5,463 bases of DNA, from assembly GCA_963966275.1 (NCBI GenBank), contig CAWZYQ010000199.1, positions 1-5,463 of the forward strand, given 5' to 3'. Each line of letters begins with the position of its first letter. Position 1 is the stretch's first letter. The notes beneath the pieces are model-generated. The model was not told the origin of the DNA and made no database searches. It saw nothing but the letters and a program-made list of their open reading frames with translations. Below are positions 1 through 5,463 of this stretch, in pieces. This DNA comes from UBA10427 sp003500135 (GTDB lineage Bacteria; Bacteroidota; Bacteroidia; Cytophagales; Cyclobacteriaceae). The position numbers and the translations under genes are program-made.

Positions 1-53
1 CTCGATTTGCTAATCTGTTGAATACGACTTTCTGAGGAAGCCCTAATTATTTA
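1..53. other. Left-edge stretch downstream of the GH65 stop; no supported feature
   Basis: This is the sequence following the GH65 stop codon. I see no hairpin with a T-tract for minus-strand termination here, so the transcript may continue to the left or end outside the window. A plus-strand frame covering 3-35 ends in TGA (reading RFANLLNTTF), which could be the tail of a convergent gene. It is far too short to call. Confidence 0.3.
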
Positions 54-2381
54 TTACGCGACCGAATGTTCATATTTTTCTTTCAAAACGTCATTGGCCT
101 TTGCCGTATAAGACTTACCAAACAGGTAGAAGGTAAGGTCCTTATCAGACTCATTGATGACATCTATTTCGTTTTGTCTCACAATGATCTTCAACAATAC
201 GCCTTTGAACAACATTTTAAATGAGAATGAAGTCCACTTGCCAGGCTTGAAAGGGTTGATGTACAATTCCCCTTCTTTTACCCGTACACCACCGAATCCT
301 TCAACTACTGACATCCAGGCGCCGGCCATGGAGGTAATGTGCAAGCCATCACCGGTATCGTTGTTGTAATCGTCGAGGTCCAGTCGTGACGTACGTAAAT
401 AGAATTTATAGGCCTTGTCTTCATAGCCAAGTTTAGCGGCCAAAATGGCATGAATACAAGGTGAAAGCGACGACTCATGGACCGTCATAGGCTCATAAAA
501 GTCATAGTTCTTTCTGATAGTTTCCGTATCAAACTGATCTTCAAGAAAGTACATGCCCTGCAGCACATCGGCTTGTTTGATGTAGCAAGATCTCAAAATG
601 CGGTCCCATGACCAATTTTGATTGATAGGATATTCCCCGTTCGGAATTTCATCCACACCTTTCAGTTCTTTATCAAAGAAGCCGTCTTGTTGAATAAATA
701 CGCCGGTTTCTTCATCAACAGGCAGTACAATTTTCTCAGCAATATCTTTAAAAGTATTTACCTCGTCTTCATTTTTATTCAACCGGGTACGTTCCACAAT
801 ACCGATCATTGCATCCGGATGATTCTCCCGAACCCATTCGATAGCTTTTATGGTGTAGTTCAATGTCCACTGCGCCATAAGGTTGGTATACCAGTTATTG
901 TTGACATTGTTCTCGTATTCATTTGGTCCGGTTACACCCAGCATTACATAGCCTTTTCTTCTTTCCGACCAGTGTACGCGCTGACGCCAGAACCTTGAAA
1001 TACCGATCAATACTTCGAGGCCAAATTCGGCCAGATAATCTTTGTCACCCGTATTGTTGATATAATTGTGGATGGCATGGGCAATGGCGCCATTTCGGTG
1101 AATTTCTTCAAAGGTGATTTCCCATTCATTGTGGCATTCTTCGCCATTGATGGTTACCATGGGGTAAAGTGCAGCCCCGTCTTTAAATCCAAGTTTTTCG
1201 GCATTTTCAATTGCTTTTTGAAGATGCTTATAACGATAAACCAGCAATTGACGGGCTACCTGTGGAGGCGCTGTTTTAAGATAGAAAGGCAGGCAGTAAG
1301 CCTCGGTGTCCCAATAGGTAACACCACCATATTTTTCACCGGTAAAACCTTTTGGGCCGATGTTAAGCCTTTCATCTTCACCTGTATAGGTTTGGTTCAT
1401 ATGAAATATATTGAACCTGATGGCCTGCTGTGCAGCTACATCACCTTCAATAGTAATATCACTTTCTTCCCATTTATGTGCCCAGGCATCTGTATGCTCT
1501 TGAAGCGTTTTTTCAAACCCCTTATCATGGAACTTATATACTGCCGACCGGCTTACGTCTTCCAGGGATTTGTTGTCATAATAAAGTGAAATTGCGTTGG
1601 AGATGAATTTCTCAATAGTCACTTCCTGGCCTTCCTCAACTTCAACATTCACCTTATTGGCTACATATTTCTCGCGATCAATTACTTCGCGAACAGGTTC
1701 AACCTTTTGACCGTTAAGTTTAATATTGAAAGTCATGCCGCTGCACACCTGAAAACCTGTTTTTTTGGTTTCACCCGTGATAAACGCCTCTCCTCCGGTA
1801 ACTTTTCGCTGAACTTCAAGCCAGAATTTTTCATCATAGTTTGAATCCTCATTTTCAACGTCAAGGTCGAGGTAGGGTTTTAGAGAAATTGTACCTGCAA
1901 AATTCAAGGCTTTCACACGATATTCAATAGCGCCGCAGTCAGTATCTACTATCGACAGGAACCTCCTGGTATTTACTTCAACCTTCTTGCCTGATTGAAG
2001 CGTAGCCACAAATGATCTTTCCAGATATCCTTCTTTCATGTGAAGAACACGTCTGAAGTTTTCTATTTTGGCTTTTGCCAAATCGAGCTTCTCACCATCA
2101 ATTTCTACGTCTATACCGGTCCAGTTGGTGGCATTGAGCACTTTGGCAAAATACTCCGGGTATCCGTTTTTCCACCAACCTACCCGGGTTTTATCAGGAT
2201 AATACACCCCGGCAATATAGCTACCCAAAAGTGAGTCGCCTGAATAGCGCTCTTCAAAGTTGGCCCTTTGGCCCATTTTTCCATTTCCAAGTGAGAATAT
2301 ACTTTCTGAGATCCTGTTGTTTTTTGGGTCGAATCCTTCTTCAATCACATCCCACTCATGGTGTTTGATATAATCTTTCAT
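54..2381 (-). CDS. Glycoside hydrolase family 65 phosphorylase, probable maltose phosphorylase
   Basis: A 775-residue, probably cytoplasmic inverting phosphorylase predicted to convert maltose and phosphate to glucose and beta-glucose 1-phosphate. Domains in order: N-terminal beta-sandwich (about 10-270), helical linker, (alpha/alpha)6-barrel catalytic domain (about 310-695), and a small C-terminal beta domain (about 700-765). GVTGPNEYENNVNNNWYTN at 482-500 holds the general acid E488, matching E487 of the Lactobacillus brevis enzyme. YWDTEAY (356-362), HESSLSP (635-641) and GLHITSMAGAW (679-689) are conserved active-site segments, the latter two around the phosphate site. HNEWEITFE at 417-425 corresponds to the acceptor-site loop that governs linkage specificity, and it looks like the maltose phosphorylase version rather than the trehalose or kojibiose one. 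No signal peptide is seen. The start at 2381 is supported by an AAAGGA ribosome binding site 8 nt upstream. The neighbouring pgmB and transporter fit maltose catabolism. The family is certain; maltose is likely, while kojibiose, nigerose or trehalose cannot be excluded without an assay. Confidence 0.92.
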   Translation of the reverse strand: MKDYIKHHEWDVIEEGFDPKNNRISESIFSLGNGKMGQRANFEERYSGDSLLGSYIAGVYYPDKTRVGWWKNGYPEYFAKVLNATNWTGIDVEIDGEKLDLAKAKIENFRRVLHMKEGYLERSFVATLQSGKKVEVNTRRFLSIVDTDCGAIEYRVKALNFAGTISLKPYLDLDVENEDSNYDEKFWLEVQRKVTGGEAFITGETKKTGFQVCSGMTFNIKLNGQKVEPVREVIDREKYVANKVNVEVEEGQEVTIEKFISNAISLYYDNKSLEDVSRSAVYKFHDKGFEKTLQEHTDAWAHKWEESDITIEGDVAAQQAIRFNIFHMNQTYTGEDERLNIGPKGFTGEKYGGVTYWDTEAYCLPFYLKTAPPQVARQLLVYRYKHLQKAIENAEKLGFKDGAALYPMVTINGEECHNEWEITFEEIHRNGAIAHAIHNYINNTGDKDYLAEFGLEVLIGISRFWRQRVHWSERRKGYVMLGVTGPNEYENNVNNNWYTNLMAQWTLNYTIKAIEWVRENHPDAMIGIVERTRLNKNEDEVNTFKDIAEKIVLPVDEETGVFIQQDGFFDKELKGVDEIPNGEYPINQNWSWDRILRSCYIKQADVLQGMYFLEDQFDTETIRKNYDFYEPMTVHESSLSPCIHAILAAKLGYEDKAYKFYLRTSRLDLDDYNNDTGDGLHITSMAGAWMSVVEGFGGVRVKEGELYINPFKPGKWTSFSFKMLFKGVLLKIIVRQNEIDVINESDKDLTFYLFGKSYTAKANDVLKEKYEHSVA

Positions 2382-2389
2382 CTTTACAA

Positions 2390-2395
2390 TCCTTT
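2390..2395 (-). promoter_or_regulatory. Ribosome binding site of the GH65 gene
   Basis: AAAGGA on the minus strand lies 8 nt before the ATG at 2381. It is the only clear Shine-Dalgarno-like element among the three complete gene starts in the window; the leaders of pgmB and the transporter are merely A/T-rich. It supports the chosen GH65 start and suggests that this gene is initiated independently rather than by coupling to pgmB. Confidence 0.6.
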
Positions 2396-2406
2396 AAATG
2401 TCTAAT

Positions 2407-2429
2407 AAAAAGTGCCCTTTTCAGGGCAC
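2407..2429 (-). terminator. Intrinsic-terminator-like hairpin between pgmB and the GH65 gene
   Basis: Read on the minus strand, a perfect 7-bp stem (GTGCCCT / AGGGCAC) closes a GAAA tetraloop and is followed directly by TTTTT and then ATTA. Stem, stable loop and U-tract have the classic layout of a Rho-independent terminator for right-to-left transcription. It begins 13 nt after the pgmB stop and its U-tract ends about 25 nt before the GH65 ATG. The plus-strand direction has no T-run after the stem, so it is not bidirectional. Because the next gene is co-directional and belongs to the same pathway, partial termination or a 3'-end stabilising role is more likely than complete termination. Confidence 0.7.
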
Positions 2430-2442
2430 ATTCCCCCAATAT

Positions 2443-3099
2443 TTATAAAGCTGTATCCAGCTGTAGTAAATCAATTAAATGAAAATTCCGGAAACCCGGG
2501 ATTACAATATCTGCTTTGCCCAGAATTTCGGGATCACCCACACCCACGCACTTCATTTTGCCACTTTTAGCCGCTTCCACACCGGCTTCGGCATCTTCAA
2601 AAACCACGCATTCTTCGGGCATTAAACCAATTTCCTTTGCGCCTTTCAGAAATACTTCCGGATCTGGTTTTGCTTTCTCAACCTTGGTACCATCGATTAT
2701 GGCATCGAAGGTTTCTTTTAAACCAATTTGTTCCAGTATAGTAACGGCATTTTTACTAGCAGAGCCCAGTGCGATTTTGATGCCTTCATTCTTTAATTCA
2801 ACAAAAAAGTCCTGTACTCCCGGTAGTATTTCGTCGGGTTCCATTTTTAAAATGTACTCGCGATACCATTCATTTTTCTTTGTTGCCATCGCTTCTTTTT
2901 CCTCCTGGCTCTTGGATAAACCACCAATTTCAAGCAGTATATCCAATGATCGCATCCGGCTTACCCCTTTGAGGCGTTCGTTGTCCTGCTCAGTAAAATC
3001 AAAGCCCATTTCTTTGGCCAGCCTTTTCCAGGCCTGGTAGTGGTACTTTGCCGTATCGACAACAACGCCATCTAAATCAAATATGCAACCTCGAATCAT
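2443..3099 (-). CDS. pgmB: Beta-phosphoglucomutase (HAD superfamily)
   Basis: A 218-residue cytoplasmic enzyme converting beta-D-glucose 1-phosphate to glucose 6-phosphate through beta-glucose 1,6-bisphosphate. It aligns well by eye with the Lactococcus lactis enzyme. The HAD motif FDLDGV gives the nucleophile D8 and the acid/base D10. H20 and the LKGVSR segment at 43-48 (K44, R48) are the cap-domain residues that distinguish beta-PGM from ordinary HAD phosphatases. ALGSASKN at 110-117 supplies the motif II Ser (S113), K144-P145 is motif III, and E168-D169 are the Mg2+-binding motif. The four-helix cap spans roughly residues 16-85. The length matches the family. The start at 3099 places DLDGV at the usual position. 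The leader is A/T-rich without a clear Shine-Dalgarno. The gene lies 51 bp after the transporter and just ahead of the GH65 gene whose product it would consume. A terminator-like hairpin begins 13 nt after its stop. All catalytic residues are present, so I am confident of the function. Confidence 0.95.
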   Translation of the reverse strand: MIRGCIFDLDGVVVDTAKYHYQAWKRLAKEMGFDFTEQDNERLKGVSRMRSLDILLEIGGLSKSQEEKEAMATKKNEWYREYILKMEPDEILPGVQDFFVELKNEGIKIALGSASKNAVTILEQIGLKETFDAIIDGTKVEKAKPDPEVFLKGAKEIGLMPEECVVFEDAEAGVEAAKSGKMKCVGVGDPEILGKADIVIPGFRNFHLIDLLQLDTAL

Positions 3100-3150
3100 T
3101 TATAATATCTTTTATTGTTATTAAATCATTTCAATTTTTTACAAGTGCTT

Positions 3151-4551
3151 CTATTCAGGTGGTACCGTCTCACCTTCCACCATCGCTTCTTTTATGCTTA
3201 CTTTATCACCTTCGTCTTTTACAAAGAACACCATCAATCCGCCCAGCGCCATGATAACTCCTGCCAAAACGAGAATGTATATGCCTTCTCCGCCAAAAAA
3301 CGTTCGCAGGATCGGTCCGCCAAACACACCACTTAAAATTTGAGGTACTACTACGGTCAGGTTGAACAAGCCCATGTAAATACCCATTCTTTTTGCCGGT
3401 AAGGATCCGGAAAGAATGGCATAAGGCATGGCCAGAATGCCTGCCCAGGCAATTCCGATACCCACCATAGAAATAAGGAGGTAGTAGTGGTTGTCAAAAA
3501 ACAAAGTCGAAATATAACCCAGTCCGCCAAGGAAGAGCGCACCGGAATATACGGTTTTACGATTACTTAATTTTATCAATTTAGGCATGATCACAGAAAA
3601 CAATGCTGCCACCAAACTGTATATCGCGAAACAAACACCAACCCAGTTACCAGCCTCATCAAATGCCCGCCGGATGGTCATGTCTGTTTCGGTTTCGGCA
3701 TTAAAATCGATTGGCACACCAAAATAATGTTGAGAAATGGCTGTAGTAGAGTATACCCATAACAGGAATAAAGGGAACCATGAAAACAACTGCACAATGG
3801 ATAGTTGCTGCATGGTTTTAGGCATATTGAAAAGCAACTTGAAAAAGTTTTCATTCTTGCTTTTATCTTCTTCTGTGATGTCGTTGTATGCTTCAAATTC
3901 TTTTGGAGGATGTTCTTTGGTTTTAAAAACAGTTACCAAAACACTGAGCAAAAGGAGGGAGCCGCCGATATAAAAAGACCAGATAACGGATGGTGCCACA
4001 TTCCCGGCAGCCGCTTCGTTCGCTACTCCAGCTGCAGTAAGTATAAACGGAAGGGCAGAACCGATCACTGCCCCCACATTGATCAGAAAACTTTGAACCG
4101 AATATCCAAGGTTGCGCTGATCATCCGGAGTCATATCCGCTACCAGAGCTCTGAAGGGTTGGAAGGTCACGTTAAACGAACCGTCCATTAAAGCCAACAT
4201 TACCACACCAAAAATTAATGCTGCCGCTCCACCGGCTTTAAATACCAATGGTGCATTGGGCATGAAAAACATGGCTATCATCGATATGATGGCTCCAATA
4301 AGGATATATGGAGAACGACGACCGATACGTGTCCATGTTTTATCACTTGCGGCCCCTACAACGGGCTGAACCACAAGTCCCATAATCGGTGCAACCAGCC
4401 AAAAAAATGATAATTCGTGCGGATCAGCTCCAAGGCTTGTTAAAATCCTACTGGCATTTGCATTCTGTAGTGCAAAACCAAATTGCACCCCTAAAAATCC
4501 GAAACTTAAATTCCAGATCTGCCAAAAACTTAAATGAGGTTTCTTTGCCAT
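3151..4551 (-). CDS. MFS transporter of the SLC45/sucrose:H+ symporter type, probable maltose importer
   Basis: A 466-residue inner-membrane carrier, predicted to import maltose or a related alpha-glucoside, probably with protons. Hydrophobicity suggests about 12 membrane helices: six up to about residue 209, a charged cytoplasmic loop at about 210-245, then six more. Family signatures are visible: SDKTWTRIGRRSPYI at 69-83 (the MFS loop 2-3 motif in its sucrose-transporter form), D123/N127 followed by P132-R134-A135 and D139, QLFSWFPLF at 254-262, and the MPYAILSG...GLFNLTVVVPQ region at 375-404. The C-terminal tail is short and acidic. The Met at 4551 fits because the sequence soon enters helix 1 (about 13-33). 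No clear Shine-Dalgarno precedes it, which is common in Bacteroidota, and translation may be coupled to the amylase, whose stop is 9 bp upstream. Family membership is firm. Maltose as substrate is inferred from the neighbouring GH65 and pgmB genes; sucrose or another glucoside is the alternative. Confidence 0.9.
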   Translation of the reverse strand: MAKKPHLSFWQIWNLSFGFLGVQFGFALQNANASRILTSLGADPHELSFFWLVAPIMGLVVQPVVGAASDKTWTRIGRRSPYILIGAIISMIAMFFMPNAPLVFKAGGAAALIFGVVMLALMDGSFNVTFQPFRALVADMTPDDQRNLGYSVQSFLINVGAVIGSALPFILTAAGVANEAAAGNVAPSVIWSFYIGGSLLLLSVLVTVFKTKEHPPKEFEAYNDITEEDKSKNENFFKLLFNMPKTMQQLSIVQLFSWFPLFLLWVYSTTAISQHYFGVPIDFNAETETDMTIRRAFDEAGNWVGVCFAIYSLVAALFSVIMPKLIKLSNRKTVYSGALFLGGLGYISTLFFDNHYYLLISMVGIGIAWAGILAMPYAILSGSLPAKRMGIYMGLFNLTVVVPQILSGVFGGPILRTFFGGEGIYILVLAGVIMALGGLMVFFVKDEGDKVSIKEAMVEGETVPPE

Positions 4552-4560
4552 AATTTTGGG

Positions 4561-5463
4561 TTATTTACCTAATATTATTGAGCTGTAGGGTTGTACCACT
4601 ATTCGATCAGCATCAACTATATCAATTGGGTTAGTACTAAAAAATTTGATATTAAATCCGGTTAACTTATCTAATGTATTGATTTCAATTTCATTGGCAC
4701 TCAGGTTGTGCATGACAGCCACCTGCTCGCCGTCCTTTTCCCTGGTAAATGCAATCAGACTACTGTCCTGTATTTCTAAAGGTTTAAAATCTCCATAAGT
4801 GAGCGCATTGGAGTGATTACGCAATTTTATGAGTTTTTTGTAATGCCAGTAAAGGGATGCTTTATTTTCAATTTGTTTATCAAGCGGCATTACGCCACTT
4901 TCGACAGTATATTCAGGTTTCATCCAGGAGGTGCGCAAGCTGTCGTTATCACTTTGCCATAAGAAGGGTTCCCTGATATTAGGGTCCGGTTTCATTCCCA
5001 GCATACCGAGCTCTTCGCCATAATAGATATACGGCGTTCCCGGCATAGTCAGTAAAATACTGGCAGCCAGCTTACCTTTTTCCGTATTTCCATCCAGCAT
5101 ACTCAATATCCTGTTTTGATCGTGGTTACTAAGAAAAATAGCATCCTGGTAATCGCTGGTAACATTTTGAAATACCCTTTGATTTTGTAAATAACCTGAT
5201 TCAAAGCTATGGGCTGAATCGATTTTCCATGCATCTTCATGTATGAAAGCACTGACACTTTTTTCTTTGCGAATTGATTCCAATATGCTAAAAGACAGAT
5301 CGAAGTTAAAAAGCGCAGGCAATCCTTTTAAAAAGGAAGCAGCAAATTCAGTGTTATCCCATACTTCACCCACAAGATAAACATCGGGATTGGCTTCCTG
5401 CATGGCCCGTTTAAATTCCTGCCACCAGGCATGATTGTCATTTACCCGGTACTCTTCGTAGAT
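4561..5463 (-). CDS. GH13 alpha-amylase family glycosidase, C-terminal 300 residues (5' end beyond window)
   Basis: This is the C-terminal part of a retaining GH13 enzyme that hydrolyses or transfers alpha-glucosidic bonds in starch or maltooligosaccharides. The reading frame stays open to the right edge, adding 20 residues (starting IYEEYRVNDNHAWWQ) ahead of the first in-frame Met at 5403, so that Met is internal and the true start lies outside. In the visible fragment, LVGEVWD carries the general acid/base Glu at residue 33 (codon 5365-5367). FLSNHDQNR carries the conserved NHD of region IV, with the transition-state-stabilising Asp at residue 115 (codon 5119-5121). TPYIYYGEELGM and IREPFLW follow, a pattern seen in bacterial alpha-amylases resembling subfamily GH13_36. 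Residues from about 215 form the beta-sheet domain C. The nucleophile Asp (region II) should lie just upstream of the window. Location (periplasm, surface or cytoplasm) cannot be judged without the N-terminus. The stop lies 9 bp before the transporter start, which indicates one operon. The exact substrate is uncertain. Confidence 0.92.
   Translation of the reverse strand: MYEEYRVNDNHAWWQEFKRAMQEANPDVYLVGEVWDNTEFAASFLKGLPALFNFDLSFSILESIRKEKSVSAFIHEDAWKIDSAHSFESGYLQNQRVFQNVTSDYQDAIFLSNHDQNRILSMLDGNTEKGKLAASILLTMPGTPYIYYGEELGMLGMKPDPNIREPFLWQSDNDSLRTSWMKPEYTVESGVMPLDKQIENKASLYWHYKKLIKLRNHSNALTYGDFKPLEIQDSSLIAFTREKDGEQVAVMHNLSANEIEINTLDKLTGFNIKFFSTNPIDIVDADRIVVQPYSSIILGK

Noticed and set aside
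3..35. C-terminal tail of a convergent plus-strand gene at the left edge
   Set aside because: Only ten codons and a TGA are visible, and a chance frame of that length is common.
1068..1589. Plus-strand open frame of 173 codons opposite the GH65 gene
   Set aside because: Antisense to the conserved catalytic domain; no recognisable motif and no ribosome site, so it is a shadow frame. The shorter plus-strand frames at 154-369, 618-998, 2040-2234 and 3805-4191 were rejected for the same reason.
2516..3040. Plus-strand open frame of 174 codons opposite pgmB
   Set aside because: It lies wholly antisense to a gene with a complete set of catalytic motifs; its translation is Ser/Pro-rich and low in recognisable structure, as expected for a shadow frame.
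3100..3150. Possible promoter in the A/T-rich gap before pgmB
   Set aside because: The gap is A/T-rich, but no TAnnTTTG element of the Bacteroidota type is present in it, nor in the other two gaps. A/T richness alone does not support a promoter call.
3048..3336. Overlapping plus-strand frames spanning the transporter/pgmB gap
   Set aside because: Most of their length is antisense to the transporter C-terminus, two frames overlap each other, and neither has a family resemblance.
4561..5403. Treating Met at 5403 as the amylase start
   Set aside because: The frame remains open to the window edge with GH13-like sequence upstream, and a start there would lack the catalytic barrel's first half and the nucleophile. 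The gene is cut by the window, not truncated in the genome as far as can be seen.

Overview
The window carries four genes, all on the minus strand and therefore read right to left. In transcription order they are a GH13 alpha-amylase family enzyme (5' end cut by the right edge), an MFS transporter of the SLC45/sucrose-transporter type, a beta-phosphoglucomutase, and a GH65 maltose-phosphorylase-type enzyme. Together they form a recognisable maltose/alpha-glucan utilisation operon. Coding density is high: the gaps are 9, 51 and 61 bp, and 53 bp remain at the left edge.

The organism is most likely a member of Bacteroidota, possibly a marine or free-living Flavobacteriia or Cytophagia relative. 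This rests on the gene set (SLC45-type MFS carrier + pgmB + GH65 + GH13 is a known Bacteroidota arrangement), on AT-rich leaders with little Shine-Dalgarno signal before two of the three visible starts, and on a moderate GC content judged by eye. No taxonomic marker is present, so this is inference.

How the genes work together: the GH13 enzyme trims alpha-1,4-glucan or maltooligosaccharide. The SLC45-type carrier imports the disaccharide across the inner membrane. The GH65 enzyme splits maltose with phosphate into glucose and beta-glucose 1-phosphate. Beta-phosphoglucomutase turns beta-glucose 1-phosphate into glucose 6-phosphate for glycolysis. The phosphorolytic route saves one ATP per maltose compared with hydrolysis.

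The most notable non-coding signal is a perfect intrinsic-terminator-like hairpin (7-bp stem, GAAA loop, five U residues) between pgmB and the GH65 gene. It ends only about 25 nt before the GH65 start. It may lower, or make conditional, expression of the last gene. I see no promoter-like motif in any of the three intergenic gaps, so the operon promoter probably lies beyond the right edge. Nothing in the window looks like an undescribed system; it is a compact, intact catabolic operon with one regulatory point worth testing.
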